Positions 36,199 through 45,017 of a DNA stretch of 64,000 nt are shown here, piece after piece (within the stretch, counting starts at the first letter, position 1; each line of letters opens with the position of its first letter). Source of the stretch: Verrucomicrobiales bacterium (lineage in GTDB: Bacteria > Verrucomicrobiota > Verrucomicrobiia > Verrucomicrobiales > DEV007); contig PAAG01000046.1 of assembly GCA_002698785.1 (NCBI GenBank), positions 124,001 to 188,000 on the forward strand, written 5' to 3'. The notes beneath the pieces are model-generated. The model saw nothing but the letters and a program-made list of their open reading frames with translations, was not told the DNA's origin and did no database searches. The position numbers and the translations under genes were made by a program.

Positions 36199-37056
36199 AT
36201 GAAGACACTTTCACACCTTCTATCTGCCTCTCTGCCTGTCGCATTTCTTTCATTGTCTGCTTTCACCCTGTTGGCTGGCTCCCCTATCCAGCCGGTTCCA
36301 GACGAAACGCATAGCACCGACAAGTCCGTCTATAATCTTTTCAACCCGACACCGAGAGAGTTATGGAGGGATCTCTCGCCTGACCGCCCCGATGCAACGG
36401 AGAGCCCCCATACCGTTGATGCTGGAGCATGGGTGATCGAGGCCAGTTTCTTCGATTGGCGCCGCGATGGTGGCGATGACAGTTACACTATCATGTCGAC
36501 CAACCTGAAACTCGGTCTTACAAACTCTACCGACCTTCAGTTCGTCTTCGATACATTTACCTGGGAAGACCCGGCAACTGGAAAAGGCGCAGAAGGCTTC
36601 GGTGATATGCAACTCCGGCTGAAACAGAATCTGTGGGGAAATGATGGTGGTGACACAGCCTTCGCTATCTTTCCATTCATCAAGATTCCTACAGGCACAA
36701 ATCTCAGCAATGGCGAAGTCGAAGGTGGCCTGATTCTCCCTTTCGGTATGGACCTGGCTGACGGAATTGGTCTCGGACTAATGGCTGAAGTCGACGCCGT
36801 CTACAACGACGCGACCTTCGATCACGACGTGGAGTTTCTTCATTCCGCCGTGCTGGGATTCGACATCACGGAGAACGTTGGACTTTTCACTGAATATATC
36901 GGTATTACCGGCCCATCAGCGTATCAGTCATATTTTGCTGGCGGGTTCACCCTGAGCCTGAATGAAGACACCGTCCTCGACTGCGGAACTCAAGTCGGTT
37001 TGAATGGCCCGGCTGAAGACCTGGGAGTATTTGCTGGTTTTACGAAGCGCTTTTGA
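36199..37056 (+). CDS. Outer-membrane transporter-like beta-barrel in the metal operon
   Basis: A 285-residue protein with a signal peptide (hydrophobic residues 8-26). The mature part starts with LSPDRPDATESPHTVDAGAWVIE and continues in strands such as STNLKLGLTNSTDLQF, GFGDMQLRLKQNLW and KIPTGTN, ending in F (TKRF). This is the pattern of the phenol MetA-degradation/transporter family of barrels. It lies 26 bp after the binding-protein gene. I infer a passive outer-membrane entry route for the metal or its complex, but no direct evidence exists. Confidence 0.8.
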   Translation: MKTLSHLLSASLPVAFLSLSAFTLLAGSPIQPVPDETHSTDKSVYNLFNPTPRELWRDLSPDRPDATESPHTVDAGAWVIEASFFDWRRDGGDDSYTIMSTNLKLGLTNSTDLQFVFDTFTWEDPATGKGAEGFGDMQLRLKQNLWGNDGGDTAFAIFPFIKIPTGTNLSNGEVEGGLILPFGMDLADGIGLGLMAEVDAVYNDATFDHDVEFLHSAVLGFDITENVGLFTEYIGITGPSAYQSYFAGGFTLSLNEDTVLDCGTQVGLNGPAEDLGVFAGFTKRF

Positions 37057-37143
37057 CACAGCACACAGGGTGTCCTTTACTACAATTGTATGATTCGCAA
37101 CCGCCGCCTTAGCCAGGGCGAATCAGGCTGACACATTCCCGAG

Positions 37144-37980
37144 ATGTCCATCGACTCAGAAAATCTGAAAACCCAGTCGACCCACCCGCCAAGGTCGACG
37201 GAAACGCGTCCGGAACACCCACCCGAAATTCCCCTCGCCATCCACGACCTCACCGTCGCGTATCATCGCAAACCTGTTCTCTGGGATGTGGAACTGAATA
37301 TTCCCGAAGGAAAGCTCGTTGGCATCGTCGGGCCCAACGGAGCGGGAAAGAGCACGCTCCTGAAAGCGATTCTTGACCTTATTCCAAAAACCTCAGGATG
37401 GGCGCATATCTATGGCAAACCCTATCGTAAAATGCGCCACTTGGTCGCATACGTACCGCAGCGGGAAAGTGTGGACTGGGATTTTCCTGTCAGTGCCCTC
37501 GACGTCGTTGCGATGGGGGCTTACCGACGAGTTGGTTGGTTCCGCCGAGTCAGCAAAAAGGAGAAAGACAGAGCGATGGAGTCTCTCGACAAAGTCGGCA
37601 TTGCTCATCTCGCTCACAGGCAGATCAGCCAGTTGTCCGGCGGACAGCAGCAGAGAGTGTTCCTTGCCCGAGCACTCATGCAGGATGCCGAACTCTACCT
37701 GATGGATGAACCCTTCGCTGCAGTCGACGCCGCTACAGAGGAAGCCATCGTCAAACTTCTCCGCATGCTCAGCAGCGAGGGAAAAACCTGTCTCGTCGTA
37801 CACCACGATCTCGCCACGGTAACCACCTACTTTGACTGGCTTGTCCTCCTGAACATGCGAGTCGTGGCAGACGGCCCTGCAGAGGAAGTGTTCTCACAGG
37901 AAAACCTTCAAAAAACCTACGGAGGAAAACTCAACCTGCTCGAAAAAGCGGCCGAAGCCCTGCGGCGAGCGAGGGCCTGA
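37144..37980 (+). CDS. Metal ABC transporter ATP-binding protein
   Basis: A 278-residue ATPase with about 35 extra N-terminal residues rich in Pro and Thr. Walker A is GPNGAGKST, the signature LSGGQQQR, and Walker B LYLMDEPFAA; the Q-loop is YVPQRE and the H-loop VVHHD. The sequence is of the Mn/Zn ABC (MntB/ZnuC/TroB) group, with SVDWDFPVSALDVV. Its TGA is followed at once by the first permease start. It powers import of Mn, Zn or Fe. Confidence 0.95.
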   Translation: MSIDSENLKTQSTHPPRSTETRPEHPPEIPLAIHDLTVAYHRKPVLWDVELNIPEGKLVGIVGPNGAGKSTLLKAILDLIPKTSGWAHIYGKPYRKMRHLVAYVPQRESVDWDFPVSALDVVAMGAYRRVGWFRRVSKKEKDRAMESLDKVGIAHLAHRQISQLSGGQQQRVFLARALMQDAELYLMDEPFAAVDAATEEAIVKLLRMLSSEGKTCLVVHHDLATVTTYFDWLVLLNMRVVADGPAEEVFSQENLQKTYGGKLNLLEKAAEALRRARA

Positions 37981-39333
37981 ATGACAATGTCCGACATCCT
38001 CGAAGTGCTGTTCCTGCAGAACTACAACACGCGCCTTGTCGTGTTGAGCACTACAATGCTCGGAATCGCCGCCGGCTTGATTGGATCCTTCCTTCTTCTC
38101 CGGAAGCGATCACTGATGGGTGATGCCCTCTCCCACGCAACATTGCCCGGAATTGCCATTGCTTTCGCCGTAATGGTCAGCATGGGCGGTGACGGAAAAT
38201 CCCTCCCGGGCCTTTTGTTAGGTGCCACCCTTTCCGGCGTCGCCGGCATCCTGACAATGCTACTCATTCGAAACACCACCCGGTTGCGTGACGACGTGGC
38301 AATGGGTTTTGTACTCAGCGTTTTCTTCGGCGTCGGCGTCGCCAGCCTGCGAATGGTGCAGACACTCCCCGGTGCCAGCTCAGCTGGTCTGGAATCGTTT
38401 ATTTACGGAAAGACCGCTTCCATGGTCCAGTCCGACTTTCTTATCATCGCTTTGGTAGCGGGAGTATCATCACTCATTGTTCTCGGTTTTCTCAAAGAGT
38501 TCCTTCTTCTATGTTTTGACGACGGATATGCAGCAACACAGGGATGGCCAACACTTGCCCTGGATCTATTGCTGCTGGGAGTGGTAACTGCCGTTACTGT
38601 GATCGGGCTGCAGGCCGTTGGGCTCATTCTTGTCATCGCTTTCCTGATCACCCCCCCCACAGCTGCCCGTTTCTGGACGCACAATATGCTGCCGATGCTG
38701 TTTCTGTCCGCTGCCATTGGTGGTGCCAGCGGATGGATCGGAGCATCTGTATCAGCCCTCACTCCCCAACTGCCCGCTGGAGCAGTGATCGTTCTCGTAG
38801 CAGCCCTGCTCTTCCTTTTGAGTATGCTCTTTGCCCCGGCAAAAGGAGTCATTCCACGGTTTCTTCGCCAGTCAAGGCTCCGGCGAAAAGTTGACCGCCA
38901 ACACCTCCTGCGAGCCGCCTACGAAATCCTCGAGACCGAGGCCGGCGGAAATGAAGTTCGCAATGAGTCATTCCCTATCAAAGACCTTCTGACCAAGCGA
39001 GCATGGTCACAACGAAAGCTACGGCACGTGCTAGCGGTCGCAAAGCGAGAAGATCACATCGAGCCGGCTGCACCCGGAATGCTGCACCTCTCCGAGCCAG
39101 GTTTTGGCGAAGCGGCACGAGTCACCCGAAATCACCGACTTTGGGAAACCTATCTCATCAAATACGCAGATATCGCCCCGAGCCATGTCGATCGAGATGC
39201 CGACATGGTCGAACACATTCTCGGTGCCGATATCGTGCGCCAACTGGAAACCTACCTTGGAGAGAAACACATTTCTCTCCCGGTCCCTCCGAGCCCGCAC
39301 ATGATCGATTTAGGAAAGGAGGAGACGAAATGA
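37981..39333 (+). CDS. Metal ABC-3 permease fused to a C-terminal DtxR-like module
   Basis: A 450-residue protein. Residues 15-290 are an ABC-3 permease with about eight TM segments (RSLMGDALSHATLPGIA, GLQAVGLILVIAFLITPPTAARF). From about 305 to 445 a winged helix (AAYEILETEAGG to MLHLSEPG) precedes a metal-binding dimer domain; VTRNHRLWETYL and ADMVEHILG match the separate repressor's RRHRLIETFL and EILEHV, including H385, E389, E411 and H412. The fused part could sense cytoplasmic metal at the transporter or bind DNA; both are inference. The TGA overlaps the next ATG. Confidence 0.93.
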   Translation: MTMSDILEVLFLQNYNTRLVVLSTTMLGIAAGLIGSFLLLRKRSLMGDALSHATLPGIAIAFAVMVSMGGDGKSLPGLLLGATLSGVAGILTMLLIRNTTRLRDDVAMGFVLSVFFGVGVASLRMVQTLPGASSAGLESFIYGKTASMVQSDFLIIALVAGVSSLIVLGFLKEFLLLCFDDGYAATQGWPTLALDLLLLGVVTAVTVIGLQAVGLILVIAFLITPPTAARFWTHNMLPMLFLSAAIGGASGWIGASVSALTPQLPAGAVIVLVAALLFLLSMLFAPAKGVIPRFLRQSRLRRKVDRQHLLRAAYEILETEAGGNEVRNESFPIKDLLTKRAWSQRKLRHVLAVAKREDHIEPAAPGMLHLSEPGFGEAARVTRNHRLWETYLIKYADIAPSHVDRDADMVEHILGADIVRQLETYLGEKHISLPVPPSPHMIDLGKEETK

Positions 39334-40265
39334 ATTGGACTTCCTTCGACAACTGGATCGTCATCGTTGGTGCACTCTGTGCGATTGCCTGTGCCCTTCC
39401 TGGTTGCTTCCTCGTTCTTCGAAAAATGAGCATGATGGGTGACGCGATCAGCCATGCAGTATTACCAGGGCTCGCCATTGCATTCCTCATATCAGGCACT
39501 CGGTCCAGCGCTTCGATGTTCATTGGCGCCGCCATCGCAGGAGTTCTTACTGCCCTTTTCACACAGTGGATCAGTAGATTCGGAAATGTGGACCGAGGAG
39601 CTGCCATGGGAATCGTATTCACTACGTTATTTGCCGTCGGCCTGATCATGATTCGGCGCGCGGCAGACAATGTAGACCTCGATCCGGGATGCGTTCTTTA
39701 TGGAGCGATCGAATTGACTCCTCTCGATCTCATCCCTGTCTTTGGAGTAGAGATTCCACGAGCAGCTCTGGTCAACGGAGGAGCGCTCCTGGCGAACCTC
39801 CTCGTCATTGTGCTCCTTTACAAGGAACTAAAATTGAGTTCCTTCGATCCCGATTTAGCAGACACGTTAGGGTATTCATCACGATTTCTTCACTATCTTC
39901 TTATGACCATGGTAGCAGTCACTACCGTGGCCGCTTTCGAATCGGTCGGGAGTATCATCGTCATCGCGATGCTTATCGTTCCACCGGCGACAGCACTCTT
40001 ACTCACCCGCAGGATGATTCCCATGCTGCTCATTGCAGCTGCGGTGGCAGCATTGTCTGCCGTATTCGGTCACATATCTGCTCTCATCGTCCCCGGGTGG
40101 TTCGGCTTTGACAGCACCACCTCCTCCGGGATGATCGCCCTCGTTGCCGGTGGATTCTTCGTCGCGGCCTGGCTCTTCAGTCCAACCGAAGGCCTTGTTA
40201 CGAAGAAATTCCTTATGCATCGCGAGGCATTCGTAGAAAAGCCATCAGCAGAATCTGCATCGTGA
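39330..40265 (+). CDS. Metal ABC-3 family permease, second subunit
   Basis: Starts at ATG 39330 inside the preceding stop (ATGA overlap), with a strong AAGGAGGA ribosome site at 39315-39322; this start decides against the longer upstream frame. The 311-residue protein has about eight TM segments and the family motifs MSMMGDAISHAVLPGLAIAF, AAMGIVFTTLFAVGL, and FESVGSIIVIAMLIVPPATALL. It lacks the DtxR extension of its partner. Together they would form a hetero-dimeric channel like TroCD. Confidence 0.94.
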   Translation: MNWTSFDNWIVIVGALCAIACALPGCFLVLRKMSMMGDAISHAVLPGLAIAFLISGTRSSASMFIGAAIAGVLTALFTQWISRFGNVDRGAAMGIVFTTLFAVGLIMIRRAADNVDLDPGCVLYGAIELTPLDLIPVFGVEIPRAALVNGGALLANLLVIVLLYKELKLSSFDPDLADTLGYSSRFLHYLLMTMVAVTTVAAFESVGSIIVIAMLIVPPATALLLTRRMIPMLLIAAAVAALSAVFGHISALIVPGWFGFDSTTSSGMIALVAGGFFVAAWLFSPTEGLVTKKFLMHREAFVEKPSAESAS

Positions 40266-40276
40266 GAATTTTTTCG

Positions 40277-41665
40277 ATGACGAAGCATTCCCTCCGCGTT
40301 TTCTTTACGGCAGTCTTTCTTCTCCTTTCGAACGAGGGAATTGCGAGCGATTCAGAAGAGTTCAGCGGCGGATCGACCACCGTCTTTCAGGCCGGGCAAA
40401 ACGCTTATTCCCTCCCCCTCGCGAACATTTCTCGGGAAAACCGAAGGGCTCACGTCATTGGAAATTCCTTCTTCAACAAAAACTGGATCGTCGCCCCGGC
40501 ATCACCTACGTCACGGGACGGACTGGGACCACTATTTCATGCCCGCTCCTGCTCGGCTTGCCACCTTCGCGATGGTCGAGGTGCTCCGCTAACCGACGAT
40601 CAGCCTTCTTCTGCATTGCTTTTCCGTCTTAGTGTTCCCGGAAAATCGGAAACCGGCTCCCCCATTCCCGATCCAACATTTGGCGATCAACTCGCTATCG
40701 ATTCAATTCCAAATATCGAGCCCGAAGGAAAAGTGATCATCGAATATGAGACTATCAAAGACACATTCCAGGACGGAACCACCTACACTCTGGAACGCCC
40801 CATCTATCAGCTCGTTTTCTCCGACTCACATGGCTCGCCCGATCCTGGAATCATGTTCAGTCCTCGCATCGCGCCTCCTCTTCACGGTCTCGGTCTCCTC
40901 GAAGCAATCCCGGAGAAAACGATCCTCGATCTCTCTGATCCTGAGGACTCGGATGGAGATGGCATTTCCGGAAAACCAAATCGCGTCTGGAACCCTGAAA
41001 GTGAAAAGATTGAAGTCGGGCGTTTCGGGTGGAAAGCAAACCAGACCGATATTCGTCAGCAGACCGCTGCGGCTTTTCTATCAGACATCGGAATCACCTC
41101 CTCCGTCCACCCGAAAGAAAGCCTAACAGACCATCAGTTCAATCTCCTGAAAGCTTCTTTCACCTCCTCTCTCACACCAGATTTAGATGACAAGATTCTC
41201 GACCGTGTTGTCAGCTATACGCAGACGTTGGCACCACCTGCCCGGCGTGATTGGAAATCGCCCTTGGTGACCAAAGGGAAATCCCTCTTTCACGAAGCTC
41301 GTTGCTCAGCCTGCCACATTCCCGAACTGAAAACAGCATCGGAATATCCCGCGCTACCGGAACTCGAAAATCAGACAATTCGCCCTTACACCGACCTTCT
41401 CCTCCATGACATGGGGCCTGAATTGGCCGATCACCGCCCCGACTTTGCGGCCACTGGAACCGAGTGGCGGACACCTCCACTCTGGGGTATCGGACTCACT
41501 GAAACCGTGAATGGGCACACCCGATTCCTCCACGATGGGAGAGCACGCAATCTGGAAGAAGCAATCCTCTGGCATGGTGGTGAGGCGACATTTTCTCGCG
41601 AAGCCTACAAAGCGCTCCCAGCCAAAGAACGCCAGGCACTTCTCGCATTTTTAGAATCCCTGTAG
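40277..41665 (+). CDS. Di-haem oxidoreductase-like protein (DUF1111)
   Basis: Taken from ATG 40277 (462 aa), giving a signal peptide ending near GIASDSE; a GTG at 40262 that overlaps the permease stop is also possible. Two CSACH haem sites are visible, at residues about 90 and 345. DUF1111 landmarks include FNKNWIVAPA, GLGPLFHARSC, DGRGAP, EDSDGDGISGKPN, GRFGWKAN and LTETVNGHTRFLHDGRARNLEEAILWHGGEA. Members are exported thiol/di-haem oxidoreductases, often in iron-regulated operons with imelysin-like proteins. Its place at the end of the uptake operon suggests a redox step for the metal. Confidence 0.9.
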   Translation: MTKHSLRVFFTAVFLLLSNEGIASDSEEFSGGSTTVFQAGQNAYSLPLANISRENRRAHVIGNSFFNKNWIVAPASPTSRDGLGPLFHARSCSACHLRDGRGAPLTDDQPSSALLFRLSVPGKSETGSPIPDPTFGDQLAIDSIPNIEPEGKVIIEYETIKDTFQDGTTYTLERPIYQLVFSDSHGSPDPGIMFSPRIAPPLHGLGLLEAIPEKTILDLSDPEDSDGDGISGKPNRVWNPESEKIEVGRFGWKANQTDIRQQTAAAFLSDIGITSSVHPKESLTDHQFNLLKASFTSSLTPDLDDKILDRVVSYTQTLAPPARRDWKSPLVTKGKSLFHEARCSACHIPELKTASEYPALPELENQTIRPYTDLLLHDMGPELADHRPDFAATGTEWRTPPLWGIGLTETVNGHTRFLHDGRARNLEEAILWHGGEATFSREAYKALPAKERQALLAFLESL

Positions 41666-41733
41666 TCGGTCACGCCCAGGAATTTGGTCGGAAAGGCTTG
41701 GCATTTTTTGCCAACTTCGCTTCATTCAAAACC

Positions 41734-42969
41734 ATGGCTGCAAAACCATTTCTTATCGCCGCGCTCACTCTCGTATGGGCAGCATCGTCGCCCGCCGCCG
41801 ATTGGCCCATGTGGCGTGGTCCGAATTCAAACGGTACCGCGATTGCCGAAGAATGTCTCCCTCGGGACTTTTCCGACAAATCCGCACTGAAGTGGTCTGT
41901 CGATATTCCTGGCAGATCTCATGGTTCAGCCTGCGTTGTGGCTGAAAATGTTTTCATCGCAGTTGCCGACGAGGAAAAGCAGACTCAGTCGATCTACTGT
42001 TTTGATCGAGAGACCGGCGACAAAAAATGGAACACTGAAATCCACGAAGGTGGCTTTACCCAGCAAGGCAACAAGAAAGCATCGTGGGCATCTGGAACGC
42101 CCGCCTGTGACGGGGAAAAGGTATACATCAGTTTTCTTAACGGCGATGCCGTCTACACCACAGCCCTCGACCTCGATGGCAAACAGGTATGGCAGACCAA
42201 GATCACCGATTACGTCCTGCACCAGGGATACGGCTCCTCGCCTATGGTTTACGAAGATCTTCTTCTCGTTTCGGCTGACAACAAAGGCGGTGGTGCCATT
42301 TGTGGGCTCGACCGCAAGACCGGAGAAATCGTTTGGAGACACGAACGTGCCGAGTTTCCCAATTACCCATCGCCCGTCGTTCTCGAAGCTTCCGGTAAAA
42401 AGCAGCTCTTCATGATCGGCACAGAGAAGGTAACGAGTCTCGATCCGCTGACCGGAGAAGTGAACTGGGAGATAGATGGTTCCACCACCGAATGTGTCTC
42501 GACCACGGTAACCGACGGAAAGCATATTTACTCCAGCGGCGGCTATCCCACCAATCACATTACCGCGATAGTTGCCGACGGCTCCGGTGACATCGCCTGG
42601 GAGAAAAAAGACCGTCTTTATGTTCCCTCCCTTTTGGAAAAAGACGGCTACATCTGGGCTGCCCTCGATTCGGGAATAGCTGTCTGCTGGGACGCCGCGA
42701 CAGGAGAAGAAATGTGGAAAGATCGCCTCGGAGGAAATTTCACAGGATCACCCACGTTAGTCACAGACGCCTTCTATGTAGTGAATGAGACAGGCGAAGT
42801 TTTCATCGTAGAAACCAACCCCGAAGGCCCTGAAATTCTCGGCCCCGAAAAGATCGCTGACGAAACCTTTTCTACCCCTTCGATTTGTGGAAACGAGATT
42901 TTCCTCCGTGTTGCAGATTACGACGGCGAGCAAAGACAGGAGCGCCTGGTTTGTTATTCAGGAAAATAG
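41734..42969 (+). CDS. Secreted PQQ-like beta-propeller repeat protein
   Basis: Taken from ATG 41734 (411 aa), with a signal peptide ending near SSPAAD. The mature part begins DWPMWRGPNSNG, a start very common in secreted PQQ-repeat proteins of Planctomycetes and Verrucomicrobia. Repeats such as IYCFDRETGDKKWNTEI, TALDLDGKQVWQTKI, ICGLDRKTGEIVWRHE and VTSLDPLTGEVNWEI mark an eight-bladed BamB/quinoprotein-like propeller. Catalytic residues of PQQ dehydrogenases are not evident, so it may be a binding or scaffold protein. Confidence 0.88.
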   Translation: MAAKPFLIAALTLVWAASSPAADWPMWRGPNSNGTAIAEECLPRDFSDKSALKWSVDIPGRSHGSACVVAENVFIAVADEEKQTQSIYCFDRETGDKKWNTEIHEGGFTQQGNKKASWASGTPACDGEKVYISFLNGDAVYTTALDLDGKQVWQTKITDYVLHQGYGSSPMVYEDLLLVSADNKGGGAICGLDRKTGEIVWRHERAEFPNYPSPVVLEASGKKQLFMIGTEKVTSLDPLTGEVNWEIDGSTTECVSTTVTDGKHIYSSGGYPTNHITAIVADGSGDIAWEKKDRLYVPSLLEKDGYIWAALDSGIAVCWDAATGEEMWKDRLGGNFTGSPTLVTDAFYVVNETGEVFIVETNPEGPEILGPEKIADETFSTPSICGNEIFLRVADYDGEQRQERLVCYSGK

Positions 42970-42999
42970 AATCAATTTACATCCCCATCCTCTCACGAT

Positions 43000-43584
43000 A
43001 TGAGACAGTCCCTTCTTTTCATTCTCGTTGCCTTGTCACTTGGCACCTCACTCAGAGCAGCCGAACCACCCATCTCTGACGACTTCGCAAGTAGCGATGA
43101 TTCAATCAGGCGAGCCACCCGGGGTCCATGGAAGTTCGAAGAAAACACTGCCTTCTGCACACAGGACGACAAGCTCTACAAGAAGTTCAAGGACCACGGT
43201 CCTGCTCTCTGGTATGACGTTGATTTCACTGATGCAACCGTCGCGTTTTCCATGAAGCCCGACGAGAATGTGCAGAGCTTCATTTTCACCATCAACGGAT
43301 CCGACGGTCACATCTTCCGCTTTGTTTCTCGAGACCGAGGCACCTTTATCAAGGCATTTGCTCACGAAGGAGAGCCCGATGGATCTCTCGATCGCGAAGG
43401 CCCGCCGCTCCGACCCGGAGAGTGGACCGACGTCACGGTGACGTTCAGTGGCGATACAGCAGAGGTGAAAATCGGTGATTACGAAAAGACGGTTTCCCAT
43501 CCCGCCATCGATCACTCGAAGACAACGGTCGGTCTTGGCTTCAGCTTCGGGACGATGGCGTTTCGCAATGTTTCGGTAAAGTAA
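43000..43584 (+). CDS. Secreted jelly-roll protein, DUF1080-like
   Basis: A 194-residue protein with a signal peptide ending near SLRAAE. The remainder looks like one concanavalin-type beta-sandwich (WKFEENTAFC, VAFSMKPDENVQSFIF, GEWTDVTVTFSGDTAEVKIGDYEKTV, TVGLGFSFGTMAFRNVSVK). The last segment resembles the closing strands of DUF1080/3-keto-disaccharide hydrolase domains. It follows the PQQ-repeat gene by 30 bp and is probably co-transcribed. Function unknown. Confidence 0.75.
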   Translation: MRQSLLFILVALSLGTSLRAAEPPISDDFASSDDSIRRATRGPWKFEENTAFCTQDDKLYKKFKDHGPALWYDVDFTDATVAFSMKPDENVQSFIFTINGSDGHIFRFVSRDRGTFIKAFAHEGEPDGSLDREGPPLRPGEWTDVTVTFSGDTAEVKIGDYEKTVSHPAIDHSKTTVGLGFSFGTMAFRNVSVK

Positions 43585-43632
43585 CGTTCTTTTTGTGCGA
43601 AATTTTCCATCTCCTTCTAAGAGCTTCGTCCT

Positions 43633-44103
43633 TTGCGTCGTCCATTATGTATGGCGGCTACCACTCGACCCACTTCGGACTCACAGTTCCCGACCTTCCT
43701 CCCCATACTGCCGTCTGCCAATCATCGTCTCATCCCAGTCACTCGGGTGAGCCTTCGAATTACCTCGGCAGATATCAGAAAGATGGACTACCACCTGAAC
43801 GAGTGCCCGATCTCCAATCCGGCAGTTCAGAACGCAATCGCAGAAAAACTACGCCTGCTCGTACAGGCGAGCTACAATGTCTCGGTGACACCCGTTCGGG
43901 GCTCTGCAATCGCACGAATAGGTAACGAATCCTACGATCTAGGCACAGAAGTCGGCAAGTGGCTGGAAAGTGTCTACATGGGACTCATTCCGAATCCACA
44001 AGTGTTCGACATTGAGCTCCCGCTGAAAGTCATTAGCAAAAAAGTGCTCATGGTCAGCAATCGGGATCCTGGAGCCAGACAGAAGTTTCGCGCAGCCGGT
44101 TGA
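43633..44103 (+). CDS. Hypothetical protein
   Basis: A frame of 156 codons; the protein-like part starts at an internal Met (43783, MDYHLNECPI), giving about 106 residues. It has helix/strand character (QNAIAEKLRLLVQASYNVSVTP, DLGTEVGKWLESV), without signal peptide or membrane segment. I recognise no family. The 50 residues before the internal Met look less protein-like. Confidence 0.5.
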   Translation: MRRPLCMAATTRPTSDSQFPTFLPILPSANHRLIPVTRVSLRITSADIRKMDYHLNECPISNPAVQNAIAEKLRLLVQASYNVSVTPVRGSAIARIGNESYDLGTEVGKWLESVYMGLIPNPQVFDIELPLKVISKKVLMVSNRDPGARQKFRAAG

Positions 44104-44149
44104 AACAACCGCACTGCGATTTCGAGACAAACAAGCGAATCGGGGAAGA

Positions 44150-44821
44150 TCAGGCTTCCTCGGTGACTATCCTCGACTCATCTGCTCCCAGTTTCTTGAG
44201 AGCCTCTGTCACGTCCTCGACCATTGCAGGTGGTCCGCAAACGTAGAAGTACTGGTCGAAATCACTTATCTGTTTCTTCAGATAGTCTTCGTCCACTCTT
44301 CCCGAGAAATACCTTTCGCTCTCCTCGTCAGTGATGACAAACTTGGCGTCATCTCCGAGAAGTCGTCGCAGTTCTCCGGCAAGAATCACGTCGCTCTCTC
44401 TGTCGTTAGAAAAGATCAGGCGATTTCCTTTCAACTTCTCCTCCTTCTCAAGCTCACGAAGGATTGAAATAAATGGCGTAATGCCCGCCCCACCTGCGAT
44501 GAAGGTTCCTGTTCCCATGTACTCGATGGCACCCCAGGCGTCTCCCAGTATCAACTCATCTCCCTCCTTCAGATCCCCAAGCCGATCGGTAACGCCATCT
44601 CTCTCTGGATAAATCTTGATGGTAAACTCAAGCTTCGCGTCGTTCGGGAGCGAAGTGAACGTGAAGGGCCGTTCTTCGTCGCGCCATCCATCTTTCGCTA
44701 TAGCCACTTCGGTTGCCTGCCCAGGTCGAAACTGGTATCCATCGGGCCGGTCTGTCACGAAACGCTTTACTTCAGGGGTCACATTTTCAATTTCTAAAAT
44801 ACTTACTGTTGATTCACTCAT
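44150..44821 (-). CDS. FAD-dependent flavodoxin/ferredoxin-reductase-like oxidoreductase
   Basis: Taken from ATG 44821 (MSESTVSI, 223 aa). The FNR fold shows FRPGQATEVAI, ERPFTFTSLP (FAD-binding RxxS/T variant), IKIYPERDGVTDRLGDLKEGD, the NAD(P)H loop FIAGGAGITPFISILR and the C-terminal FYVCGPPAMVEDV. No iron-sulfur domain is attached. Such proteins pass electrons between NAD(P)H and a flavodoxin, ferredoxin or other small acceptor. It is a stand-alone gene, convergent with the preceding one. Confidence 0.9.
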   Translation of the reverse strand: MSESTVSILEIENVTPEVKRFVTDRPDGYQFRPGQATEVAIAKDGWRDEERPFTFTSLPNDAKLEFTIKIYPERDGVTDRLGDLKEGDELILGDAWGAIEYMGTGTFIAGGAGITPFISILRELEKEEKLKGNRLIFSNDRESDVILAGELRRLLGDDAKFVITDEESERYFSGRVDEDYLKKQISDFDQYFYVCGPPAMVEDVTEALKKLGADESRIVTEEA

Positions 44822-45017
44822 GGGTTGTAAAAGGCGCAAACGGTGTTCCAACCAGGGACCATCCTACAAAACATTGTATTCCAACGCCTTACACAGAACA
44901 GAACTAACACCCAGCAGGTCTAAGACAATGCGATCTGCATAGTCCACCGTTCACAATCGGTACATAGCAAACGAGATCTGCATTGCGAATCCTCGATAAT
45001 AGAAGATCAATAAATCG

